A stretch of DNA of 18,108 bases from PALSA-894 sp049698215. GTDB lineage: Bacteria; Pseudomonadota; Alphaproteobacteria; Rhizobiales; Xanthobacteraceae. The position numbers and the translations under genes are program-made. The notes below the pieces were generated by a model. The model had not been told where the DNA came from, did not search any database, and saw nothing but the letters and a program-made list of their open reading frames with translations. Below, one piece after another: positions 1 to 6,044 of the stretch (the stretch's first letter is position 1; the number at the start of each line of letters is the position of its first letter). The stretch covers positions 1 to 18,108 of the forward strand of contig JBAVXH010000008.1 of NCBI GenBank assembly GCA_049698215.1. The letters are read 5' to 3'.

Positions 1-251
1 ATCGCGGCCTCCGTGGTCGGGACGTTCGCGGGAGAGAGCGTCGGCAGCGACGCCTTGGGCATCTTGAGCGTACGCGACGCGGAGTCGAAGCCTTGGCCGA
101 GATCGCCGCGCTGGTTCTGCTCGATCAGCTGCTGCAGGGGGTCTTCGGTTTGGGCCTGCGCGAAGGCGCGCGTGGCCGCGGCGCCGGCGGCGAGGCCGGC
201 AAGCACGCTACGGCGGCTCAGGCCGCGGACGGATCGGACTTTGAACGTCAT
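1..251 (-). CDS. Tat-exported L,D-transpeptidase-like protein (N-terminal part; runs off the window)
   Basis: An open frame starts at ATG 251 and continues past base 1, giving 83 complete codons. The N-terminus carries a twin-arginine motif (SRRSVLAG), a hydrophobic Ala/Gly stretch and an AFAQA cleavage site, so export by the Tat system is likely. The mature start contains a Gln-rich segment (LQQLIEQNQ) and then LPTLSPANVPTTEAA, which resembles the region before the catalytic domain of YcbB/LdtD-like murein L,D-transpeptidases of Rhizobiales. The YkuD catalytic domain with its Cys/His motif would lie outside the window, so the assignment is from memory of the family. Support comes from context: an LdtR-type regulator lies 0.9 kb upstream, and LdtR controls an L,D-transpeptidase gene in Liberibacter. 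It could instead be another Tat-exported envelope protein. Confidence 0.55.
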   Translation of the reverse strand, partial: MTFKVRSVRGLSRRSVLAGLAAGAAATRAFAQAQTEDPLQQLIEQNQRGDLGQGFDSASRTLKMPKASLPTLSPANVPTTEAA

Positions 252-292
252 GTGGGCGGCGATTTAGCACGGCGGGCCATGCCTCTCAACGC

Positions 293-308
293 GGCGTGGA
301 ACCACGCC
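293..308. promoter_or_regulatory. 16-bp inverted repeat upstream of the L,D-transpeptidase-like gene
   Basis: Seven perfectly complementary bases on each side of a 2-nt centre (ggcgtgg-aa-ccacgcc) lie 42 bp upstream of the start codon at 251. The position suits a dimeric repressor operator or a leader hairpin. No matching copy was seen upstream of the ldtR-like gene, so a link to that regulator is only a guess. Confidence 0.25.
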
Positions 309-311
309 ATC

Positions 312-333
312 CTACGGCCGGTCCGCCTCGTTC
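312..333. repeat. 22-bp direct repeat, copy 1
   Basis: This matches 612-633 at 21 of 22 positions (G at 321 against A at 621), offset by exactly 300 bp. On the minus strand both copies can encode NEADRP followed by a stop. Copy 2 is the real 3' end of the 38-residue ORF. The two copies bracket the small gene at 423-608. Confidence 0.6.
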
Positions 334-422
334 GCACCACCCCCAAGGCGAGCGCGGCAAGCTCGGGGCCGAACATCATCGGTGCGCCTTTGCTTTGCGA
401 TCGAATGCCTGCATAAGGCGGC

Positions 423-608
423 ATGGCAAAAGCAAAAGTAGACTTCAGGCCGACTCGTATCGACGAGGGCAACTGGCAGATTGTAGCCGCTTGCCCAGGC
501 CACGAGGACCGCTTCATCAAGGGCCTCACGAGCCGAGAGGATTGCTACGACTGGCTCAACGGCGCCCGCAAGGTCGAATGGTTGCGTTCCCAAGGCTACG
601 CCAAGTAG
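423..608 (+). CDS. conserved-type small hypothetical protein, 61 aa
   Basis: A complete small frame from ATG to TAG. The product is soluble and mixed-charge, with a layout familiar from short Rhizobiales hypothetical proteins: a basic start, a WQIVAACPGHE core, a GLTSREDCYDWLNGARKVEWL middle resembling a 'substitution-tolerant' alpha/beta mini-domain, and a C-terminal RSQGYAK. No catalytic motif, signal peptide or membrane segment is visible. A weak purine-rich stretch (aaggcgg) sits just before the start. It is the only plus-strand gene in the first 6 kb and converges with the 38-residue ORF, whose stop is 4 bp beyond its own. It lies between two copies of a 22-bp direct repeat. I do not recognise a function. 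The gene call itself is fairly secure because the protein looks natural and nothing else explains the stretch. Confidence 0.7.
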   Translation: MAKAKVDFRPTRIDEGNWQIVAACPGHEDRFIKGLTSREDCYDWLNGARKVEWLRSQGYAK

Positions 609-611
609 TCA

Positions 612-633
612 CTACGGCCGATCCGCCTCGTTC
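612..633. repeat. 22-bp direct repeat, copy 2
   Basis: Partner of 312-333, with one mismatch and a 300-bp offset. This copy forms the last six codons and stop of the minus-strand 38-residue ORF. Confidence 0.6.
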
Positions 634-728
634 TGGGGTTTGCTACCCTTGCCGGGCCGCTCGGGCTTTTCCTTCTCGCCTTGTGACTTCGGGAGAGTCT
701 GATCCTTGTCGTCCGGGTTCTTCGCCAT
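612..728 (-). CDS. very small hydrophilic protein, 38 aa, hypothetical
   Basis: ATG at 728 opens a 38-codon frame ending in TAG at 612. The product is rich in Lys, Glu, Asp and Pro (MAKNPDDKDQTLPKSQGEKE at the start) and is predicted to be disordered and soluble. Its start lies 4 bp after the stop of the DUF3309 gene, which suggests co-transcription and translational coupling. It has no good Shine-Dalgarno of its own. It resembles the short charged peptides that often accompany stress-induced genes in this order, but I cannot name a family. The alternative is that it is a chance frame in the 3' untranslated region of the DUF3309 gene. Confidence 0.45.
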   Translation of the reverse strand: MAKNPDDKDQTLPKSQGEKEKPERPGKGSKPQNEADRP

Positions 729-732
729 GGTC

Positions 733-897
733 TTAGAGGCGGCCCATCAGCACAAGGATGAGAAGGATCACGATAACCAGGCCTAGCCCGCCGCCGCCGT
801 AATAGCCGGTGCCGTAGAACGGGCCGCCGCCAATGCCGCTGAAGCCGCCGAGCAGCGCGATGATCAGAATGATCAGGATGATGGTGCCAACGCTCAT
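733..897 (-). CDS. DUF3309 family small membrane protein, 54 aa
   Basis: ATG at 897 is chosen because a strong Shine-Dalgarno (gaggaga) lies just before it; the longer upstream frame has no support. The product is almost entirely two hydrophobic segments (about residues 4-17 and 38-52) joined by a Gly/Tyr/Phe-rich linker (GGGPFYGTGYYGGGG) and ending in LVLMGRL. This is the typical architecture of the DUF3309 family, whose members are inner-membrane peptides of unknown function. A 38-residue ORF follows after 4 bp. A GGAAC box at 941-945 (read on the minus strand), with TT 19 nt downstream, is a weak match to an EcfG stress promoter. Confidence 0.8.
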   Translation of the reverse strand: MSVGTIILIILIIALLGGFSGIGGGPFYGTGYYGGGGLGLVIVILLILVLMGRL

Positions 898-1102
898 GGA
901 TTTCTCCTCTGCGGCGAGGAAGTCGCGAGCGGAGGTTTCGGTTCCAACTGAACTTTCAGCAGGAGGGACCGTTGTCGTTCGCACCGCCGGGTGGCAACCG
1001 GCCACAATGGGGAAGACGGACGCAGTTGATTTTGCCGGTTTCTGACTGCGGCACCAACGCATCGGTACGCGTAGCGTCTAACCTATTCCCGGCGTGTGCA
1101 CC

Positions 1103-1137
1103 CCAAAAGCAAACCGCCCGGCTTGGGACCGGGCGGT
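1103..1137 (-). terminator. Rho-independent terminator of the ldtR-like gene
   Basis: A 9-bp perfect GC-rich stem (1113-1121 with 1129-1137) and a 7-nt loop are followed on the minus strand by TTGCTTTT. It lies 22 bp after the regulator's stop codon. The plus-strand side also carries a T run (1141-1145), so it may work in both directions. Confidence 0.8.
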
Positions 1138-1159
1138 GAATTTTTGCTCCGAGATCGGC

Positions 1160-1672
1160 TTACAGCCGATACAGGATCTGATCGGTCCAGAAGCGCTCGA
1201 GCCGGTGCAGCGCCTTGTTGAGCCCGGCGAACTCGTCGGCCGAGATGCCGCCCACCTGCTCGACCGTGCGCACGTGCTTCTCGTAGAGCGCGCGCACCGT
1301 CTCGCGAACGTCGGCGCCCTTCTCGGTCAGCTTGATGCGAACCGAACGGCGGTCGACGCGCGAACGCTGGTGATCGAGGAAGCCCATCTCGACGAGTTTC
1401 TTCAGATTGTAGGAGACGTTCGAGCCGAGGTAATAGCCGCGCGTGCGCAGCTCACCCGCGGTCAGCTCCTTGTCGCCGATGTTGAACAGCAGCAACGCCT
1501 GCACGGCGTTGATGTCGGCCCGGCCCCGGCGGTCGAATTCGTCCTTGATGACGTCGAGCAAGCGGCGATGCAGCCGCTCGATCAACGTCAGCGCTTCGAG
1601 ATAGTGCGGCTGGATGTGATCGAAGCGCGCCTGACGCTCGGCCGGCTCGATCGCTTTCGCGACGGTCTTCAT
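1160..1672 (-). CDS. ldtR: MarR/LdtR-family winged-helix transcriptional regulator, 170 aa
   Basis: The product is a MarR-type dimeric DNA-binding regulator. The winged-helix region is visible at about residues 57-120: helix-turn-helix (ELTAGELRTRGYYLGSNVSY), recognition-helix continuation (NLKKLVEMGFL) and wing (DHQRSRVDRRSVRIKLTEKG). The GYYLGSNVSYNLKKL signature and the 170-residue length fit LdtR of Liberibacter and Sinorhizobium, which controls L,D-transpeptidase expression and osmotic tolerance. The L,D-transpeptidase-like gene downstream on the same strand agrees with that role. The start is the ATG with the MKTVAKAIEP N-terminus; a purine stretch (agggg) lies about 9 nt before it. The gene has its own terminator. 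Minus-strand GGAAC (1731-1727) and CGTT (1711-1708), separated by 15 nt, form an EcfG-like promoter with a spacer one base short. Confidence 0.8.
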   Translation of the reverse strand: MKTVAKAIEPAERQARFDHIQPHYLEALTLIERLHRRLLDVIKDEFDRRGRADINAVQALLLFNIGDKELTAGELRTRGYYLGSNVSYNLKKLVEMGFLDHQRSRVDRRSVRIKLTEKGADVRETVRALYEKHVRTVEQVGGISADEFAGLNKALHRLERFWTDQILYRL

Positions 1673-1974
1673 CGTGACGCCCCTGTTGGCTTCGTTTTTG
1701 TGTTGGTAACGAGGCCCTGTTTCCCCGTTCCTTATGCGGCCAACTTACGCCCGATGGTCTAAGATCAGCTTAAATTGCAGGATAAACATAGAGTTTATTT
1801 GGGACGGTGAACGCTCTATTGAGCATCCAATGTAAGCGGTATTCGTTACGTCCCGTTCACCGTGACGGCGCCGATTTTCGGCAAATCTGTTTCAGTGCGG
1901 AACAGAGTTTGCGCGCGGGTGGCAGGCAAGCGCCAAGCGCAACGGACAGTTCGGGAACGGAATGCGGCATCCAT
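1673..1974. other. Intergenic region upstream of ldtR, no gene seen
   Basis: No convincing coding frame; the translatable frames here run into the palindromic repeat. It holds a relatively AT-rich stretch (about 1768-1800) and a 10-bp perfect inverted repeat (acggtgaacg at 1804-1813 with cgttcaccgt at 1854-1863, 40 bp between). It must carry the ldtR promoter. Confidence 0.5.
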
Positions 1975-1984
1975 CACTCCGCTC

Positions 1985-2050
1985 ATGCCCGCGAAAGCGG
2001 GCATCCAGAGCCAGGAAAAGAAAATAATGGGTCCCCGCTTTCGCGGGGAC
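1985..2050. repeat. Paired REP-like palindromes (short MITE-like repeat)
   Basis: Two perfect hairpins face each other: atgcccgcgaaagcgggcat (1985-2004) and gtccccgctttcgcggggac (2031-2050). The second, read in reverse, is a near copy of the first, so the pair looks like an element of about 66 bp with terminal inverted repeats. Such GAAA/TTTC-looped pairs are very common between genes in Rhizobiales. On the minus strand the 2031-2050 hairpin lies 13 bp after the mmsB stop and is followed by attattttctttt, so it probably also terminates the mmsB operon. Confidence 0.8.
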
Positions 2051-2063
2051 GAGCGGAAGAGTC

Positions 2064-2951
2064 TCAAGCGCCACGGATAAAATTGACGATTCCGGAAAAA
2101 TCCTTGGCCGCCTGCCCTTGCCCCACATAGAGACGGTAGAGCGCGGCCGCCTCCGCGCCGAGCGGCGTTGCGGCACGCGCCGCGTTGGCGGCTTCCTGCG
2201 CGAGCGCGAGATCCTTCAGCATCATCGCGGCGGTAAAGCCCGCCTGATAGTCGCGGTTGGCGGGCGAGGCCGGCACGGGACCTGGCACCGGGCAATAGTT
2301 CACCATCGACCAGCACGAGCCGGACGACTTCGACGCGATGTCGAACAGCTTCTGCTTGTCGAGCCCGAGCTTCTCGGCAAGCACGAATCCTTCGCACACC
2401 GCGATCATCGAAATGCCGAGGATCATGTTGTTGCAGATCTTTGCCGCCTGCCCGTTGCCCGAGCCGCCGGCGTGCACGATGGTCTTGCCCATCTGTTGCA
2501 GGATCGAGAGCGCACGCTCGTAGGCGCGCTCAGCTCCACCGACCATGAAGGTGAGCGTGCCTGCGGTGGCGCCGCCGACGCCGCCCGACACCGGCGCGTC
2601 GAGCATGAGAAGACCTTTCGCCTCGGCGGCAGATGCGACGGCGCGCGCGGTCTCGACATCGATGGTCGAGCAGTCGATCAGCAGCGTGCCGGCGTTCGCG
2701 TTCTCGACGATGCCGCCGGGCCCGAGGTAGACCTCGCGCACATGCTGTCCGGCGGGCAGCATCGTGATCACGACGTCGGCGCGCGCGGCGGCGATCTTGG
2801 CGGTTTCGGCGACCGCACCGCCCGCGGCCTTGAGCTTGTCGGTCGCGGCCTGCGTGACATCGACGCCCTCGACCTGATGGCCGGCCTTGATCAGGTTCTG
2901 CGCCATCGGCAGGCCCATGTTGCCGAGCCCGATGAATCCGATGCGTGCCAT
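2064..2951 (-). CDS. mmsB: 3-hydroxyisobutyrate dehydrogenase, 295 aa
   Basis: Oxidises 3-hydroxyisobutyrate to methylmalonate semialdehyde with NAD(+) in valine breakdown. The N-terminal Rossmann fold shows GFIGLGNMGLPMAQNL (residues 5-20). The substrate-binding loop is DAPVSGGVGGATAGTLTFMV (118-137), and the catalytic Lys171 sits in GNGQAAKICNNM. Length matches the family. ATG 2951 is preferred over an upstream start because ggagg lies 5-6 nt before it and the Rossmann motif begins four residues in. The gene starts 25 bp after the cytochrome c stop, so it is the last gene of the GMC dehydrogenase operon. A palindromic hairpin follows the stop. A related beta-hydroxyacid dehydrogenase such as tartronate semialdehyde reductase is possible, but the valine-pathway hydrolase and dehydrogenase nearby favour MmsB. 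Confidence 0.85.
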   Translation of the reverse strand: MARIGFIGLGNMGLPMAQNLIKAGHQVEGVDVTQAATDKLKAAGGAVAETAKIAAARADVVITMLPAGQHVREVYLGPGGIVENANAGTLLIDCSTIDVETARAVASAAEAKGLLMLDAPVSGGVGGATAGTLTFMVGGAERAYERALSILQQMGKTIVHAGGSGNGQAAKICNNMILGISMIAVCEGFVLAEKLGLDKQKLFDIASKSSGSCWSMVNYCPVPGPVPASPANRDYQAGFTAAMMLKDLALAQEAANAARAATPLGAEAAALYRLYVGQGQAAKDFSGIVNFIRGA

Positions 2952-2976
2952 GCGATCCTCCCTGCTTTTGAGGGAG

Positions 2977-3342
2977 TCACTTAAACGTCTTGACCAAATA
3001 AGCAATCAGGTCGGCGCGCGCGGCAGCTTCCGGAATGCCGGCAAACGGCATGCGGTTTCCGGGCACGACCGCTTGAGGGTCCGCGATGAACGTATCGACC
3101 GTCTGCTCCGACCAGACGATGCCGCTGCGCTTGAGTGCCGGCGAATAGCGGAAGTCGGCGGCCTCGCCCGCCTTGCGGCCGAATAAGCCGTGCAGGTCCG
3201 GCCCAACGCTTTCCTTGCCCTTCTCAAGTACGTGGCACGCTACACACTCCTCGTACTGCTTTTCGCCGCGCGCCACATCACCAGCAGCGCGTGCCGCGCT
3301 CGCCGCCAATATTACGACGGCAGCCCAGACGATCGCTTTCAT
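2977..3342 (-). CDS. Periplasmic single-haem class I cytochrome c, 121 aa
   Basis: An electron-transfer protein with a cleavable signal peptide (MKAIVWAAVVILAASAARAA) and one haem-binding motif, CVACH (residues 33-37). The likely axial Met ligand is Met98 in GNRMPFAGI. The segment VGPDLHGLFGRKAG is typical of the mitochondrial/c2/c-550 class. Its ATG overlaps the GMC subunit stop by 4 bp (ATGA), so the two are translationally coupled and the cytochrome is very likely the electron acceptor of that flavoprotein. Related gluconate and fructose dehydrogenases use a much larger triple-haem subunit with a membrane anchor; this one has a single haem and no anchor after cleavage. Confidence 0.9.
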   Translation of the reverse strand: MKAIVWAAVVILAASAARAAGDVARGEKQYEECVACHVLEKGKESVGPDLHGLFGRKAGEAADFRYSPALKRSGIVWSEQTVDTFIADPQAVVPGNRMPFAGIPEAAARADLIAYLVKTFK

Positions 3343-5111
3343 GCGGCCACCAGCGGCCCGGGATTCTTGACGTACTTCTTGATCGCGTCCGCGGTCCAGT
3401 AGGCGAGCGCGCCCACCGGCCCGGTCGGATTGTACGAGGCATTGTGCGGAAACACGTTGGCGCCGACGACGAACAGGTTGTGGCAATCCCAGCTCTGCAG
3501 ATACTTGTTCACCGCGCTGTCGCGCGGATTCGTGCCCATGATGGTGCCGCCGGTGTTGTGCGTCGACTGATACGGCACCACGGTCCAGGGCTGCGTCCGC
3601 GCGGTCGCCTCGTTGAGGCGCGTCGGATTCATCGACTTCGCGATGTCGTTCACGACCTTCGCGGCATGCTCACCCACGCGGTGCTCGTTCGGCTGGTAGT
3701 CGAACGTCATACGCATCAGCGGCTGGCCGAACGCGTTGCGATAAGTCGGATCGAGATCGTAGCAATTGTAGCGGTTCGCCATCACGCTGCCGCTCGCATT
3801 AATCACCATCGCGGCCTGGTACCATTTTGCGGTTGCGGCCTTCCAAGCCTTGCCCCAGGCCGGCGTGCCGCGCGGCACCGGCCGGTAGCCGATCGGCAGC
3901 ACGGTATTGAAGCCACCCGAGACGTTGTAGGCGCCGACGAATTTGTGCAAGCCGCGATCGAAATTCCAGTTGATGTTGAAGTCATCGATCGTGGCATTCG
4001 AGCCGCCGGCGTTCATGAACGGATTGAAATGGCGGCCCTCGAAGAACAGCGTCGCGCCCACGCCGGTCTGGTAGCAGTAGTTCTTGCCGATGACGCCCCT
4101 CTGCGCGAGCGGATCGTAGGGCTCGCCGATGCCCGACAAGAGCATCAGGTGCACATTGTTGATCGCGTAGGCGCAGAGCAGCACCATCCCGGCCGGCTGC
4201 TCGAATTCCTCTCCGTTCAGGATGTTGGTGTAGGCAACGCCGGTCACTTTCTTGCCGCCTGAATCCTTCAGCACCCTTGTCACCCACGAATGGGTGCGCA
4301 GTTCGAAGTTGGGATTCTTCATCGCGATCGGAATGACCGTGATGTGCGGCGAGCCCTTTGCATTCGCCTCGCAGCCAAAGCGCTGGCAGTAGCCGCAATA
4401 CTGGCACGCACCGAATTTCGACCCGTCCGGATTGGTGTAGGCGCGAGACGCATTCGCCGAGGGACGCGGGAACGGATGGTAACCGGCGTTCTTCGCTGCG
4501 TTCGTGAACATCTCGCTCGCGAGGATTGGCGTGAGGGGCGGCAGCGGATACTCGCGCGCCCGCGGCGCCTCGAATGGATTGCCGCCCGGCTGGAGCTCGC
4601 CCTTGATGTTGCCGGCCTTGCCGGAGATCGCGGCTGTGTATTCGAATTTCTCGTAGTAGGGCTCGAGCTCGTCGTAGGTGATGCCCCAGTCCTGGATCGT
4701 CATGTCGGCAGGAATGAAGTTCTTGCCGTAGCGCTGTTCGTATTCGGAGCGCACCTTGAATTCCATGTCGGTCCAGCGCCACGTATGGCCGCTCCAGTGC
4801 ACCGCCGAACCGCCGACCACCTCGCCCGGCAGAAAGGAGCCGAGGCGGCGCATCGGCAGCGCTTCCTGGCTCGGATTGTTGCGCACCGTGATCGTGTCGC
4901 GCGCGGTGTTCTGCATCAGGTCGTGGCGCACCACGTAACGCAGCTCGTCGCGGATGTTGGGGACGGAATAGTCCTTCTCGGTCGAGCGCATCGTGCCGCG
5001 TTCGAGCGCAACGACCTTCAGTCCGGCCTCTGCGAGCTCTTTCGACAGAATTCCGCCGGTCCAGCCGAGGCCGACCACAACGACATCGACTTCCTTGAGC
5101 TTCGTTGCCAT
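3339..5111 (-). CDS. GMC-family FAD-dependent dehydrogenase, large subunit, 590 aa
   Basis: Catalytic flavoprotein of a gluconate/fructose/glucose dehydrogenase-like complex that would oxidise an alcohol or sugar-type substrate in the periplasm. The FAD-binding fold begins with VVGLGWTGG (GxGxxG at 14-19). The second flavin motif is GEVVGGSAVHWSGHTWRW (96-113). Four cysteines, C236-x2-C239-x2-C242-x4-C247, resemble the Fe-S ligands of FAD-dependent glucose and fructose dehydrogenases. The catalytic pair is His518 (THNTGG) and Asn561 (YNPTG), 43 residues apart as usual in GMC enzymes. There is no signal peptide, so export is probably as a passenger of the Tat-tagged subunit encoded just upstream. 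A purine-rich site (agagg) precedes the ATG. Gene order is subunit 3, this gene, cytochrome c. The substrate cannot be told from the sequence. Confidence 0.9.
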   Translation of the reverse strand: MATKLKEVDVVVVGLGWTGGILSKELAEAGLKVVALERGTMRSTEKDYSVPNIRDELRYVVRHDLMQNTARDTITVRNNPSQEALPMRRLGSFLPGEVVGGSAVHWSGHTWRWTDMEFKVRSEYEQRYGKNFIPADMTIQDWGITYDELEPYYEKFEYTAAISGKAGNIKGELQPGGNPFEAPRAREYPLPPLTPILASEMFTNAAKNAGYHPFPRPSANASRAYTNPDGSKFGACQYCGYCQRFGCEANAKGSPHITVIPIAMKNPNFELRTHSWVTRVLKDSGGKKVTGVAYTNILNGEEFEQPAGMVLLCAYAINNVHLMLLSGIGEPYDPLAQRGVIGKNYCYQTGVGATLFFEGRHFNPFMNAGGSNATIDDFNINWNFDRGLHKFVGAYNVSGGFNTVLPIGYRPVPRGTPAWGKAWKAATAKWYQAAMVINASGSVMANRYNCYDLDPTYRNAFGQPLMRMTFDYQPNEHRVGEHAAKVVNDIAKSMNPTRLNEATARTQPWTVVPYQSTHNTGGTIMGTNPRDSAVNKYLQSWDCHNLFVVGANVFPHNASYNPTGPVGALAYWTADAIKKYVKNPGPLVAA

Positions 5112-5129
5112 CGCCGCCTCTTATCTTTC

Positions 5130-5178
5130 GCGCATGTCCTTGTCGGAAAACCGGTGCCCACTTTTCCGGGACGTGCGC
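5130..5178. repeat. Rhizobiales-type palindromic intergenic repeat inside an operon
   Basis: An imperfect palindrome of about 49 bp. Outer arms are gcgcatgtcc (5130-5139) and ggacgtgcgc (5169-5178), with one mismatch; inner parts cggaaaaccggtgccca and cttttccgg also pair. This is the familiar 'CGGAAAA...TTTTCCG' repeat seen in many Rhizobiales genomes. It fills most of the 66-bp gap between the two dehydrogenase subunit genes, and its last base is the first plus-strand base of the upstream gene's stop codon. The transcript would form a stem-loop between the two cistrons. Confidence 0.75.
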
Positions 5179-5891
5179 TAACTCATATCCGCGATGCTGA
5201 GTGGATTGGCGGCAGGAAATTTCCTGTCCTTGTACTTCTCGATGTTCTCCCGATGCACCGCGATCGCGCCGGGGAAACCGATCAGCTTCCAGCCGGCCTT
5301 GTTGCGATTGCCGCCGTAGATGGGGTCGGAGAATATCCCCTCCATCACGGTTTGATAGAGCATGGCCCAGAACGGGCGCACCGGCAGGCCATTGTCGAAG
5401 GTGATTTTCGCGCTCGAAAGCCCGAGGAGGACTTCCTCTCGCTGCTGCTCGGTTAGCCGGTCGAAGGTCTTGCCATAGGTCTTGCGGCAGTGCGTGTTGG
5501 TCGCCTCGATGCCGGCGCGATAAAGCTGCGCGGGCGTCAGCGGCAGTTGATATCCCTGGCTCGGCACGCCCGGTTTCCAGGGCCCCTGCATATACAGCCG
5601 GTCGCCCTTGCCCCATGCGCCGCCGAGCGCGCGGTCGATGTAGACATTGATGCCGATGTCGGTGCCTCTCGGCGTCAGGTCGTCGGCCGGCACCATGTGG
5701 TCGACCAGTGCCTCGACGAACGCAGCCTCATCAAGATTGAGAAACGCATAGCCGGGCACCGTGGGGGCTGCGGCTAACGGAGTTACCGGCGGGGGCGTTT
5801 GTGCCTGGGCTTCGGCGACGAGCGGGCCTGTGGTCGCGACACCTCCCGCAACCGCGCCTTTCAGGAAATCGCGGCGGCCAAAGTCCGTCAT
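5178..5891 (-). CDS. Gluconate 2-dehydrogenase subunit 3-like protein, Tat-exported small subunit, 237 aa
   Basis: Small (gamma) subunit of a GMC dehydrogenase complex. It carries a twin-arginine signal (GRRDFLKGAVAGGVATTGPL, residues 5-24) ending near AEAQAQ. The Tat signal probably carries the folded flavoprotein partner to the periplasm, as known for gluconate and fructose dehydrogenases. The mature part contains FVEALVDHMVPADDLTPRG, YIDRALGGAWG and FWAMLYQTVMEGIFSDPIYGGNRNKAGW, all typical of the subunit 3 family. ATG 5891 is chosen because ggggagggg precedes it and it places the RR motif correctly; the longer in-frame extension is not supported. This is the first gene of the operon, 153 bp from a divergent NIPSNAP gene, so the promoter should lie in that gap. 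Confidence 0.88.
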   Translation of the reverse strand: MTDFGRRDFLKGAVAGGVATTGPLVAEAQAQTPPPVTPLAAAPTVPGYAFLNLDEAAFVEALVDHMVPADDLTPRGTDIGINVYIDRALGGAWGKGDRLYMQGPWKPGVPSQGYQLPLTPAQLYRAGIEATNTHCRKTYGKTFDRLTEQQREEVLLGLSSAKITFDNGLPVRPFWAMLYQTVMEGIFSDPIYGGNRNKAGWKLIGFPGAIAVHRENIEKYKDRKFPAANPLSIADMS

Positions 5892-6044
5892 GCGCCCCTC
5901 CCCTGCTGGTTGCGTGAAGCGTGCGCCCTTCGGATACCCGCGGCAAGACGGTCTGCGGCACTTCAGCCATGCAGACTTCGGCGCCCACCGAAACATCTCC
6001 GTTTGGATTCGATGCATGGTCGCGCCAACAAGAGAGGGCGCGTC

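Noticed and set aside
920..945. A second EcfG promoter upstream of DUF3309
   Set aside because: GGAAC is present on the minus strand and TT occurs 19 nt later, but the preceding CG of the -10 box is AC; too weak to list as a promoter, so only mentioned with the gene.
1807..2130. A 107-codon plus-strand frame starting with GTG upstream of the REP-like pair
   Set aside because: Its middle (ARESGHPEPG...SPLSRGR) is just the translation of the palindromic repeat, a frequent false gene in these genomes.
3135..5456. Long plus-strand frames (375 and 388 codons) opposite the GMC dehydrogenase gene
   Set aside because: Their products are Arg/His/Val-rich low-quality sequences with no family resemblance; the minus-strand frame encodes a clear GMC enzyme. 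They are shadows of high-GC coding.
3982..5616. A 544-codon minus-strand frame overlapping both dehydrogenase subunit genes
   Set aside because: It is out of frame with both recognised proteins and reads as a compositionally biased Arg/Gly/Ala-rich shadow.
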